From Paracyclopina nana (taxonomy: Eukaryota > Arthropoda > Copepoda > Cyclopoida > Cyclopettidae): 64,000 bases of DNA. Shown one piece after another: positions 31,194 through 42,800 of this stretch; the first letter of the stretch is position 1; every line of letters begins with the position of its first letter. Made by a program: the position numbers and the translations under genes. The notes under the pieces were generated by a model that did not search any database, was not told the DNA's origin, and saw only the letters and a list, made by a program, of their open reading frames with translations. Location: NCBI GenBank assembly GCA_019096065.1, contig JAGUCH010000002.1, positions 6,212,501 through 6,276,500 of the forward strand, written 5' to 3'.

Positions 31194-34100
31194 ATGAATG
31201 TGGAGGCTGCCAACAAGAGCCAGGCCGTGCGGAGAAGGCCACCCGAAGGAGGCCAGCAAAGGCCCATGCGGCAGCCAGTTAAATCTGCTTTAATCACGCG
31301 AAGTAACAATCCATTAAAGCAGCAAGAAGCAAAGCCAATACAGGCCACGGATGAGAAGAAACAACCCGGAGACCGAAAGCTGCCCGATTATTTGGCCTTT
31401 TTGGTCGACCTACTGAGCTATCAATTGGCCTTTGTCTGCAAGGTGTACTCAGTGACTTGCTTCATTTTGAGCTTGCCTTCAAAAGTCATCGAGTGTGCTA
31501 AAGTTGTGGCCTTGTGGCCTTTTCAGTGCCTAGAAAAGGCTGCCCAAGTACCGGGCAGGCTACTATTGTGGTGCCAGAACAACATTGAAGGCTTGGCCTT
31601 GCTGTGCTCGCAAAATCACATTTTGGCCTTTGTTGGCCTTGTTGTCACCTTTTGGTTTTGCCCTTGGCCCACCATGACTTACCCGCTGTTTGCTCTTTCA
31701 AGGCTCATTTTGGGCACTTTGTACCCTGCCTATGCGTCCTACAAGGCTGTGAGCACCAAGAATGTCAGAGAATATGTAATATGCTGAAATACCAAGTGTG
31801 CGGTGGCCTTTCTTAGAAGTCTCCCTCTTTTATTCAGGTCAAATGGATGATGTACTGGATTGTGTTTGCTCTCTTCTCCGGCGTGGAAGCCTTCACCGAC
31901 ATCTTCATAGCCTTCTGGTAAGTATTATATAGTGAGTGTTATGTTTGCTCTAGACCTCGGACTAGGCATGGGCTGTTTTGCGTTAAGATCTCTTCCAAGT
32001 TGGCCAACCTGTCTGACAATGATGCTATTGAACCGGCCAGCTTAAACATGGCCAACGTGATGATAAGCAGGGTGGTAATGACCAAAATGAAAGCTATGAG
32101 CACGGTGGTCTCGTCGAAGCTAAAGCTTGACCTTTTCTGCTGTGAGGTCAATTCTAGCAAAGGCTGTTTAGGGGCTGCTCTTTTGGCTGTTCCTCCGTTG
32201 GCAGTTGTTTTGCTCGACTCATTATTGGTGGCTTTTTCTGCGAAAATTAAGCCCTCTTATTATGAAAAGATGCTCCCTTTGCAATTTCGCTAATGTTTGT
32301 ACGCTACCTGCTTTGGTGGTCTTTTTAGCAGTGAGCTCTTGCTCATATTCGTCGTAGAATTTCCTCATATTGCTCCATGACTCTGACTCAATCTTTGACC
32401 TGAGGAAGCACTGCTTTTCCCAAGTCAAGTTACCAAGTATGGTCACCTTGGTCTTGTTTTCGCCTCGAACTTTTTCAAACCTCGTGTGCGTTTCGACAAA
32501 GAAGTAGTCTGCATATGGAGCGCCGGAGCTCCGGTTGACAGTGTTGACTCCATAAGCTAGTCCTGGTGTGCTCCAGGACAGTCTCGTTTGAGCCTGGTCC
32601 ACTGAAATGGTGTACTTAGTGATGGCTAGCGACTTGGGGAAGGTGTAGCTCATTTTCCGACTCTGATTCTCAGAGTCTTCATCCTTGGTCCAAGAGGTGA
32701 CTCGGAAGTCGTTGCATTCGCCGTAGACCTTGGTCGAGAGGCGCTCAAAGAAGCTGTCATCCTCGTAAATAGTCCTGTTAAGGTTCAATTCGGTTAAGTG
32801 GCTTCATTAGTCGCTTATATGAATTACTTGAAAGCCCTATCCACGTCCATATCCAGAGTCACGTCCAGGACAGTTTTGGTGTCTTTGCCAATGGGTAAGG
32901 GTGGAATGTCCTTGTCGGCCTCTTGCGTTGCCATGGGTGCTGTCAGGGTAGCCGCAGTAGCAGCTGTAGTAGCAACAGGCTGTGGAGGATTCTTCAAGAA
33001 AAATGACTTTATCTTATCTTGCAAAGGTCAGATTGGCGGAATATTAGCTTACTTTGAATGCTTTGTTCACAAACGATCTGATGTGGTGGTTGTCACTGCT
33101 CACGGCTGGATCGCCAATGGTGATCAGGTCCAGGAGTCCCTGGGAGATCATGGTTCGTTTCCGCTTTTTCTTCAGCTTTTTCTCCTTCTTTTCCGCCAAT
33201 TTCTCTTTTTCCCTCTCTGTCAAGTCCCAGGCTGACCTCCATTTTGCGGTTTTGGGCCTTTCCTCCACTGAAAGCAATTAACCTTGTGCATGACATCATT
33301 AATTCCTTTTATTGGCTGTTTTATTATCGCTTCTGAGCGAAAATGAAATTACTGCTCATGTTTCGTGTAGCCATTGAAATTGGCTGTTGGAAATTGGTCC
33401 AAAAGAGAGAGAGAGAAAGGCCAGTCAATTGAAAACTGAAACCCACATCCAAGCATAAAAGTAAAGAAGCGACAACACTGCGGCAAATTCTTCAGATAAT
33501 TTTGCATGCCCTTCACGTGAACTTTGTGCCTAGTTCTCATAGGTTAGTAGTACAGATTGCATAATTGCTTCTATTTACTTAAAGTATCTGCTTACAGGGT
33601 TTATGGGTTAGTAGTGGCTTTTAAGGTGGTTGTCAAATAGTAGTCTAAGTGAAAAACTTACTCACCCTCTTCTTCCACGTTGTTAGCGTTGCTAGATTCA
33701 TTGGACTCTGAAGAGGCTGCGGTGATTATTTTGTCTGCGTCAGAGCTGTAAGTACTGATTCTTCTACTGTTGTCACCCATGTCACTCCGCCCATCTCCAA
33801 GATCACTGTAGAATCTGTTCAGTGCTCGATCTCCTATTTCCATGATTGCAACAAGAAATTCAATATTCAGTTTGTTGCTTACAAGGTTCTTCTTTATATC
33901 GCTATATGATTCAGCACACACATGTGGCTTCTATTTTTTCGATTAGGGACACTGATAGTAAAACTGAGGTGAATAGTTGCACTGATAAAACAAAACTGTA
34001 GGTATGTCAAAAAGCCCACTGTGCATTTTGCTTCTTACCTACGTATTTCGACAGTTAGTGCTGCTAATTAATTCAGGATGCTCCAAATGACGGTGGCATG

Positions 34101-36532
34101 TTGTTGCCATTCTGGGTGTGTGTTCGGATATCTAAGGAGCAGCTTTCTGCTATGATTGATAAAAAGAGCTTGGGTGACTCTGTTTGTGCTATTTTTATCT
34201 CTGTCAGTTGGTCTGGATCAAGCAAATAAACGGAAAAAGCAACGTACTCGTTTGTTGTTTAAGAGCGCTATACCTGCTTAAAGCCAACAAATGAATGAAT
34301 GCTGCAAAATCTGATTCTTTTCCATCTTGTACAGGTTTCCCTTCTATTACGAAGTCAAAATCATATTTCTTATTTGGCTGATCTCGCCAGTGTCCAGAGG
34401 GTCGTTAGGGTCCAGCATTTTGTACAGAAAATTTGTGCATCCAACACTTCAGAACAGAGAAGAGGTATGAATGGGAAATATCCATTTCAAAAAAGTTTAT
34501 TTAATAGACTTTTCTTCTAGGAGATAGACCTTATGATCCTAAAGTTGCAAGAGCAGGGATACAACACAGTGACTAAGTTAGCTGTGCGGGCATTCAACTA
34601 CGTCAGCGATTTCGTGATGCAAACTGCAATCAGGGTATAAAAATACTTCAATGCACTGCATGCTCAAAAAATTTCTGCTTTATAAATACTTGACCACTCA
34701 TCGTGTGAGCTTCAGTAGAATTGAGTGATCTCTATCTCTTCGACCTTATGCTACTATGCATGATTATTGTAATTTTCTTGGTGCCTCTTCTGATGTTTGA
34801 GCTAAAATGGCTAACGATGGAAGGCTTAATTTAGCTTCGCATGGAATCTTTATCGCACTCTTTCCTTTCCTTTTCATAGCAACCATTTGTTTTGAAGGAA
34901 GGTGGATGACATCCCTGCATCAAATTGCTAACTGACACATAAATCAACCTTGCACATGGACAAAAGGAGTGATTCAGTATTCTCGTAACAGATCAACGTT
35001 TCAATGAGCTTTTTGTCATTGCTTTAGGGGGGAGGTGGCCTCGTTCACCAATTACGAAAGAGCTACAGTCTTACCGACCTGGGAAATGATGAGAGTGATT
35101 TCAGGGACCATAGGGCAATAACCAACGACCAAGGTACACAATTCCAGTTGAACATATCATAATTTCATTAAAAAATTACTTTGTGCAGATGAGCTCATCC
35201 ACTTGGAACGCATAAGGCGAACTGGAAGCACTGGAAGAGCTGGAGCACCAGTCAGACTGGTTAGGACTGATCCTCATGAAAGTAGTGGCCAAATCAGGAG
35301 GAGACCATCTTCAAAATCTCGAGAATCTCCGTAAGTATTTGTAAAAGTGTGTGTTCTCTTACTGGTGATGGTTTCTTCAATCTTTCTTTTTTTATTATTT
35401 ATCAATGCACCCTTTCCATACATATCCTCACCCCAAACCTGTGTAGAAGGAGAGATTTTGATGAATTCAGTTCTTCTGGATACTCCAGCAGTGCCATAAA
35501 TTCAGACTACTACCCAGTGAGGACAGAAACAATGGATACTGGGGATTACGAGCTGTATGATCCCAGGCATCATGCTAAGCCAAGATTGGTGGCTTCTAGG
35601 AGACCCTCAAAGCCAAAGCAAGAGGTAAACCTTACATGCCCAAGATCCTTTAAATCTATATGATGCACACTCTTTCTTCTTTGAATCTTGCATGAAAAGT
35701 CCTTCTTTCATTTACTTTTATTTGCATGCAAATGGCGCTTCTTGAATGCTTAACTACCGCCATCTAGTAGATACAAGAAAAATAGACATATTATTGAAGC
35801 GGTAATTTCAATCATATTGCCAGATAAGGAAAAATTGTTATTGCTTCAAATCAATTTTAAAATGGTTGTCATTGCTACCGAAAGGATCATCAACAGATGG
35901 CATATCCTCTGAGTCATTCAACTAGTGTTGCCTCCAATGCACATCAGACCTCCAATTGGGTGCCCCAGTACAAGCCAAGAAGCTCTTCCATAAGCTCTGG
36001 ATCGCTTTATCCGACTTCAGACACTGATCTTGAAGTAGAAGACGTTTTCGAGCCTGCTGAAGAAGAGGTTGCCTTTGGAAAAGTGACCATCACAAATTAT
36101 TCTGAGGATGAGGGAGAGAGAACTCCGACTGCCTCAAAAGTTGTCAACATCATGGATATGCAGCAGTATCCCATTCAGGAAAGACCACCTCCCGTTGTAG
36201 CAATGGCTAGGCGGCCATCGTTTGAAGAGAGGCCGGTTTTCAAGCGACCACAGCCTCCAAGGCCGGCTTCTAGAGCTGAAAGTGGGCCAAGGCCTTCTTA
36301 TTATAGCTTTGAGTCACAGCCTGCAAGGCCAGCCTCGAGGGCCAGCACCAGTTCTTCAGCCTTTGAACTTGAAGGCCAACAGAGAAGAGCTGCAGTCAAG
36401 GCCATGTTGCAGCAATGTGACCTTCCTTCAAGGCCGCCCACAAGTGCTGAGGCTAATAAGTTTGGAAGATGTCCGCACTGCAAGATACATAGTTGGTTAC
36501 CCCATTCTCCGAATTGTCCGAAGAAAAAGTAG
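31194..36532 (+). CDS. REEP: Receptor expression-enhancing protein, REEP1-4 type, with long tail
   Basis: Eight exons (31194-31775, 31838-31917, 34335-34464, 34521-34634, 35028-35133, 35189-35330, 35447-35624, 35897-36532) give 655 residues. REEP1-4 proteins shape tubular ER and bind microtubules. A polar N-terminal extension of about 60 residues precedes hydrophobic hairpins, then the family core [58 protein letters not shown] and [19 protein letters not shown]. The tail of about 350 residues is Ser/Pro/Arg-rich and ends in a Cys/His cluster ([20 protein letters not shown]). Vertebrate members are about 200-280 residues, so both ends are extended. Intron 2 (2.4 kb) contains the antisense gene at 31939-33843. 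Confidence 0.9.
31939..33843 (-). CDS. Aster/GRAMD1-like VASt-domain membrane protein, nested antisense
   Basis: Five exons: 33843-33666, 33267-33053, 33012-32828, 32774-32308 and 32237-31939, giving about 447 residues. A Ser-rich N terminus and a Lys/Glu-rich stretch ([19 protein letters not shown]) precede a VASt sterol-binding domain at about 220-370, with the segments [31 protein letters not shown] and [17 protein letters not shown] single membrane helix follows near the C terminus ([20 protein letters not shown]), then a short coiled coil. Aster/GRAMD1 proteins move cholesterol at ER-plasma membrane contacts, using an N-terminal GRAM domain. No GRAM domain is found between 33844 and the flanking REEP exon. 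Exon 3 could start at 33012 or 33006. The gene lies wholly inside REEP intron 2, with its stop 21 bp from a REEP exon. Confidence 0.72.
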
Positions 36533-36678
36533 CCTGGCCTTTGGTCCAGAAAAGGTCATTGGAAGTGTGTGTGCGTTTATGTGTTACTATAGGCCGTATT
36601 CTATTTCGCTTGAAATGACTAACCTTACAACGCTATGAAAGTTCCTTAAAATTGACTCTAATTTATTCTCTTCGCCAG

Positions 36679-37000
36679 GTCTCCCTCTACGGAACATTAC
36701 CCAGGACGAGGGCGAAGGTCAGGCCAGGAGTCCTACCCAGCCATGTATATAAATAGTCAGACCTTGAGGCCACGGCCCAAATCCCTTGTTTTTGGGGGCC
36801 ATGACCCTGTGAAGCTGAGAAAATACAAGTCCGTTGTCGCGTTGAAGTCAGATAAATATGAAAGGAATCCTCGGCCTTTAAAGGCTACGTCACCAACCCA
36901 CGAGGCCGTCATGAGAAGAAGGGCTACTGAAGAATCAATTTTGATGAACTCTTCAGAATATTTTTCAATGTCATTTTCATCTGATTCGGACGAAAAATGA
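36679..37000 (+). CDS. Probable alternative last exon of the REEP gene
   Basis: After the acceptor TTCGCCAG a frame of 107 codons runs to TGA at 37000 (SPSTEHYPGRGRR at the start, then KSLVFGGHDPVKLRKYKSV, ending SMSFSSDSDEK). It needs a phase-2 donor. One is present at the end of exon 8, where AAA|GTAGCC contains the normal stop codon, and exon 6 also ends in phase 2. The basic, Arg/Ser-rich composition continues that of the REEP tail. Use of this exon is an inference. Confidence 0.5.
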
Positions 37001-37511
37001 ACGAACCTGTAAAATACATCCAGTAGCAAAATATCGAATCGGTATAAAACAGGCGAGAACTTAGAATTTAACTTCCTTTTCCGTTCCTAAATCTCAAAGC
37101 AGCTACTAGCCTACTTCTATAACAGTTGAGCTGAGATGCTGAGGCAGCTGAGCTCCTGGTTTTGCGAGCTGAGATAGTCGATCGAATACTATCTGTTGAT
37201 ATGATGGAACGAGCAAAAAAAATTTGGCTTAAGCGTTTTCGAATTTTCGTAAGCTGTAATCGAGCGATCTCAAGTTTTCGAAAACAAATCTCGAGTTCAT
37301 CCACCGTACTGAATAGATCATTTCCTGGTTATAAAATGTAGCCTCAATAGCGGGTAAAGTCAGACACTCGTTCCTCAGGCGTAAAACCATATTAAATTGA
37401 ATCGGGCTCCATTAGTAACTATTACACTTTTTTGACAATTGTTTTAACCAGAGACATATCTCTGGTTTTAACTTCTACATATGTATTTGCACCTTTTGTA
37501 GAGTAGGATTA
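37001..37511 (+). other. Intergenic, about 510 bp
   Basis: This lies between the REEP end and the MITE pair. A 78-codon minus-strand frame (37304-37068) is Arg/Ser/Ile-rich with no known match and no splice context. I do not call it a gene. Confidence 0.3.
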
Positions 37512-37728
37512 TGGTCCTTTCCATGTGCTCACTTTTGGTTTTGAGGTACAAAAAAATGTACCACACAAAACCGTTTTTGTAAGACCGTTTTCATTGTTAA
37601 TTTACGTTTTTGTTTACTTTTTGCGTACTGGCTGTTTACTTTTTTTGTTACATGGCCAAGACCAATTTTTTGTACCATCAAAAACCGTTTTTCATATATG
37701 TTAATGGTACAAGCACATGGAAAGGTCT
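37512..37728 (+). mobile_element. MITE family copy B
   Basis: This 217 bp element has terminal inverted repeats GGTCCTTTCCATGTGCTCAC and AGCACATGGAAAGGTC. Inside are the paired strings GGTACA..TGTACC and GTACCATCAAAAACCG that are shared with the other copies. It has no ORF. It lies in the opposite orientation to copy C, 102 bp away. Confidence 0.85.
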
Positions 37729-37830
37729 TATCTTCTACAAATTATGAGTGTACTTTCATTTTTTTTTGTTTCTCCTTTCTAGATGTTTCAAGCCTTTGCT
37801 TGCATTAAAACGTCGAGCAACCTCGAACTT

Positions 37831-38046
37831 AGGACCTTTCCATGTGCTAGTACCAAAACTATCACTCGAAAATGGCTTTTGATGGTACAAAAAATCGGTC
37901 TTTGCCAAGTAGCAAAAAAAGTAAAGAAAAAAAGTAAACAGCCAGTGCGCGAAAAGTAAGCAAAAACGTTAATAAACAATGAAAACGGTTTTGTGTGGTA
38001 CATTTTTTGTACCTCAAAACCAAAAGTGAGCACATGGAAAGGTCCC
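37831..38046 (-). mobile_element. MITE family copy C, inverted relative to copy B
   Basis: This 216 bp element starts GGACCTTTCCATGTGCT and ends AGTGAGCACATGGAAAGGTCC. Its sequence is largely the reverse complement of copy B, so the two form a large imperfect palindrome centred near 37780. It ends 178 bp before the mS35 start codon. Confidence 0.85.
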
Positions 38047-38223
38047 TAGGCTAATAAGAATTTATTTTTTTCGTCATCATGGTCAAGCCAAAGAGCAGAA
38101 ATATGCAAATCGGACTATCTGGCTTGACTTAGTTTCGGGCCCGTTTTTTGACCTCACACTTGCTCAGACAGCTCAGTGTTAGTAAACAAACTTTAGCGAC
38201 AAATTGATGAAGCTTAATACAAG

Positions 38224-39322
38224 ATGAGTCGTCTCTTGTCAAACCGTCTTGGACTTCTGCGTCAGCCATGCTGTAGACAAGTGCACCTCTCGGCTCTTGC
38301 AAAGGCCCGTCAAAGTGCCCGGAAGACAGAGTTGGACCCTGCTAAAATAATTGACAACGAAAAGAAAGGCATTTTTCGCACATTAGACATTGGAAAGCCA
38401 AAACCGTTTGAAAAGTATAAGGATTTCAAATCATCTAGACTTGTCTTACAAAACCCTGCTCGGTAAATATTGCCACCATTTGATATGCGATCCTCTTGCT
38501 AATTATTGTTTTTACTTTTTTCAAGAGAAAAGGTGATGAAGCCTGATCAAGACTGGCCTTCGGTTTGGCCAGCCCCGCGAACCTTTCACCCAGCTACAGT
38601 ACCATTACCAGTTAGACAAGGTTTCACCCAGTTGAAGAGTCAAGTGACGCCTGGAAAAGTGGCAAATGTAGAGCTAATGAAAATTCCAAATTTTCTTCAT
38701 TTGACTCCACCCGCAATCAAGCGGCATTGCGAGGCTCTCAAAAAGTTTTGTACTGATTGGCCCAAAGGTAAGTTCTAAAGATGCTATCATTTACTTTCAA
38801 ATCTTTGACTCATTCTTTCTCCCAGATTTGGAAGATGTTGAAGTGACAGAGGCTCATTTCCCATTGGTAGAAATAACTTCAGATTATCTTAACTCCAGCT
38901 CTTCCATAAGAGACTTTCGAGCTAGAGTGACAACTTTTCAGTTCAAGCTGTCCTCTTTGTTTCTTGACGCCAAATCTCGAGAAAAGTTTCTCCGGCTTAT
39001 CGGGTTGGAACGTTACGACATAGAAACTGATACTGTCTCCATCACTGCGGATCGTTGTCCATACAGACCACAAAATCAAGAATACTGTGAATACCTACTG
39101 AAAGCACTCTACTATGAATCTAGGAATCGTGAAGCTTGGGAAGACAATCAGCAAGAGATGGACAAATTTGAATATGAAGCCGTAGATGAGAACAACCAAG
39201 TGACGAAGTATGTTAAGGCTCTGCTCAATGAGGGGGAAAATGTGCGATCATTGAGTGATTACAAAGCTGCTGCCTTGGAGCATTTTAAGCTGAAAAACCA
39301 AGTTCCTCTGAGTGCATCATAA
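38224..39322 (+). CDS. MRPS35: Mitochondrial small ribosomal subunit protein mS35
   Basis: Three exons (38224-38462, 38526-38767, 38826-39322) give 325 residues, close to the human length. The N terminus ([15 protein letters not shown]) is a typical mitochondrial presequence. The conserved C-terminal MRP-S28 domain shows [38 protein letters not shown] and [12 protein letters not shown]. The middle carries [14 protein letters not shown]. It is a structural protein of the mitoribosome small subunit. MITE copies of the same family lie 178 bp upstream and 136 bp downstream. Confidence 0.9.
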
Positions 39323-39457
39323 AATAACTTGAAATACACTACGCACCAATATTAATGCATTTAGTACCTCCTTAGAACCTTAATTAGTCTTTTTTCTGCC
39401 CGAAAAATGCGATAGTTTATTTTGCACCGTTTAATGAAAAAGCCTCTTGCATCTATT

Positions 39458-39693
39458 AGGACCTTTCCAAGTGCTTGTAACAAAAACATATCTGAAAAAC
39501 GGTTTTGATGGTACAAAAAATGGTCTTGGCCAAGTAGCAAAAAAAAATAAACAACCAGTAAGCAAAAAGTAAACTAAAACGTAAACAAACAATGAAAACG
39601 GTCTTGCAAAAACGGTTTTGTGTGGTACATTTTTTTGTACCTCAAAACTAAATACTCTAAACCAAGATGCTCAACCATAAGTGAGCACATCCC
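39458..39693 (-). mobile_element. MITE family copy D
   Basis: It starts GGACCTTTCCAAGTGCT and ends AAGTGAGCACATCCC; the last bases of the right terminus are lost. The interior matches copy C, including GATGGTACAAAAAATGG and TGTGGTACATTTTTTTG, plus about 20 extra bases near the right end. No ORF. Confidence 0.75.
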
Positions 39694-39830
39694 TAACGCG
39701 CGCAGTGGATAAATAGGCCCGCATATTCCGGTTGACGCTCGACTCTCAATTCGATCTGCTTCAAGCCTAATCAAAACAAAGTTGGAAAGCTAGCAGAAAA
39801 GCAGATTTGTATGGAATTTTAAGAACCAAG

Positions 39831-42800
39831 ATGAGTGCTGAAGATTTGGCCGCATTGGAGGCCTTGTTGAACGAGTTCTTCTCAGGGCAGACCTCAAATG
39901 AACGCAAACGAGAAATTGAGTTGATCCTTGCGCAATTTGGTGAGCAAACCAATGCCTGGCAGCAGTGCTTATCTTTTCTGGGCTCCAACAAGGAAAGCCA
40001 TTTTGTGTCCATGTTTGTGCTGACAACGTTGGAAACGATCATTAGGCGACGCTGGATTGGTATGCTTGGCCAGGAGAAGGTAACTTTTTCTAATGAGCCT
40101 GTGTGTGTCACCTAAATAATGCTGAATACTTACAGGCTGAAATTCGCACACAATTGAATGAGTTTTTGGTTAAGCGACACGCCACAATCCCTGGTTATGT
40201 TAGAAACAAAGCTATCAAGTTGATCGTGGATATTGCAGCCTCAGATTGGCCTCATTTCTACCCTGATTTCTTCACTCAACTTATGGATTTTCTTCGGCGC
40301 AAAGAAACCCTCATTTTGGGGCTGAACATGCTTCTGATTACCTCGGAAGAATTGGCCACGCCAAGAGACAATGTTTCATCCGGCAGAAAGGAAGAGATGA
40401 AACGTCTCTTGAACAGCCAAGTGCCAATCGTAAGAAATTATCATAATTTATGTTGAGGAACCGAAAAGTCACTCGACATTTTCAGGTCTTGTCCACCATG
40501 GCTTGGGTATTAGAGTCATTGATGTCATATTTTCACGGAAGGGACCAACAAGCTAGTCGGGAGGGGGGCGTGTCTGGATCCTCGTCAACGCCACCCCCGT
40601 CGCCTTCCCCTTCATTGGCTGGGACCAATGACGAAAGCTCCAGTGATTCTTCTGACCCCATGATGAGCTCAAATTTCACACAAAGCTTGCTCAATGTAGC
40701 CACCAACAAATTGGCCCTTCAGATGAGCCCACCAGAACCGAGCATTGTTGAAGCATCAGCTCTAGCTTTACGCTGCCTAACTCACCTTTTCACGTGGATC
40801 CCTCTGACAACTGTTATAACAGCGCGATTATTGGCTTCCATCTTCCATTTTGTCACCTTGGGATTTCATTGCTCCAAGGTAGCCTTCTGATGTGCACCCT
40901 AATTGTATGTTTCTCATCCATTCGGGTTTTTTCCAGAATGCTCGGTTGAGTGAGGTGGAGAACATTTACAACGAGCTGGGCATTTTGGCCATGGCCACAA
41001 TCAATGAAATAATTTATAGGCACTGTGTCCCTTGCGATTTTGAAGAGTTCCTCCTTCAGATGTTTCAAAACACATTTGAGCTATTACAGCTTCTGGTCAA
41101 TCCCACAGATGGCAACGACTGTCCAAGATTGCATTCGTTGGATGATCAGTGAGCCGATTTTGAATGAGATCCATTTATGACATACCATCATGCTTATTTT
41201 GCAGATTTGTGGATAAGTTCACTGAGTTTCTGGCATCATTTGTCAAGAGTCACCTGAGAAGATTCGAAAGCAACGCCCAATTTCCTATCCTGGTCTTCCT
41301 GAACATATTGTTCAAGTACACTTTTGAGCAAAAAAGGACAGAGAGTTACCTCGCGTGCTTGGATGTGTGGAACATTTGCGTTGAGTATGTGCAAGGCTTG
41401 GTCTCTAGTCGTGTCCCTGATGCCAACACAATTGTGTCCAAGTACAGAGGCTTCCTCTTGCTTGTCAGTGAGGTGCTTACTCAACTGCAATTTCGATCAG
41501 TGCATGAAAAATTGGAGGAGTTGGATGATGAGGAATTTGATGATGATGAAGAAACGGAGTGGCAGCATTACCTTAGGGCCAGCATTGAATGCATTATGAA
41601 AGTCACTGATGTTTTTCCTGAAGATGTCCTCCGGATTGTGGTAGGGTGGAAATTTGGCAATAATTTTCAATGAGCTACTCTCCATATTATAGGACAACAT
41701 ATGGCGTGAAACCATGACAGTTTTCTTCCAAGTCGAAGGCTATATCAAGGACAACAGGCTTGCCTTGGCTAGTGAAGATGAGTGCAAGCAATTGCACTAC
41801 TTGTCACGTGACTTTGCTAGTTTGTTGCAAATCGTAGGCCGCCTCTCAGTCCTCTTCATAGGAGAAAAGTTCCAAGATAGATTGCTAGCAGGAAATGAGT
41901 TCATGAAACATCTGATACATATAGTGACCTTCAGCTCAAGCAAGGAACTTTACAACATTACAGTGCCCGTGGAAAGTCTGAGCAATGATTTTGTCGAAGT
42001 GTAAGATTTGCTCAATTTGCAGCTTGCCCCATGATGTAATTTATTTTTTATTTTTGTGCAGGCATTGTCAAGCGTTGGCTGCTTTGAAAGCATGGTGCCA
42101 TTGGCTCTCCCAACTTCACAGTTTGGCCTTGAAAGACCCCACCTTTGAGCCTCAATGCAAAGATCTGACATCAAGAATTATGGTGGCAGTATCACCCGTC
42201 ATCAAGAATGATCAGGTGGCCTCCAAGCACAGGCTGAAGTTAGTCCACTCGGCTGCTCATTTCTTGTGTACGCTCACCGGGACTGTGCGACCACCATCCA
42301 TATGGAAATTGAAAGAGTTCACTGAGCTTTATGCCTGTCTGAATCATCTTAAATTGGAACAGGACGATCATCGATTGATGGTCAAAGCGTTGACCAACGT
42401 GCTTCTTTTACCTTGGCCTGGAATTGTTGACCAGAGGTGGGAAGAAAGGCAAAGGCATTTAGCCAAGTTTCTACGGGACTTGACAGAGACTTTTCGCAGC
42501 ATTCGAATGGTTTCGGATTTTTCTACCAACAAGGAGCTTCAGCAGCAGGGTAAATGGCAATACAAAGTAATATTTAAAAAAATATATTAAAGGAGTTTTT
42601 TTTCCTGCAGCAAAACCAGTTGTGATCCATACATTAAGAGTGATAGGTGACTTGGCAGACAATGTACTCAATGAAGTAACACAAACCAAGAAGCTGTGCT
42701 ATGAATGCTCGAGAGACTACATAGATATTGCACTCTGGCTGTTTCCGATTTACGTCAATGACACTGCAATGTGTGAAGAAATATTTGCCTTCTTTCACAT

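Noticed and set aside
37068..37304. 78-codon minus-strand frame, Arg/Ser-rich
   Set aside because: No family match, no promoter or poly(A) context, and the sequence has locally repeated GAGCTGAGA-type strings that keep frames open.
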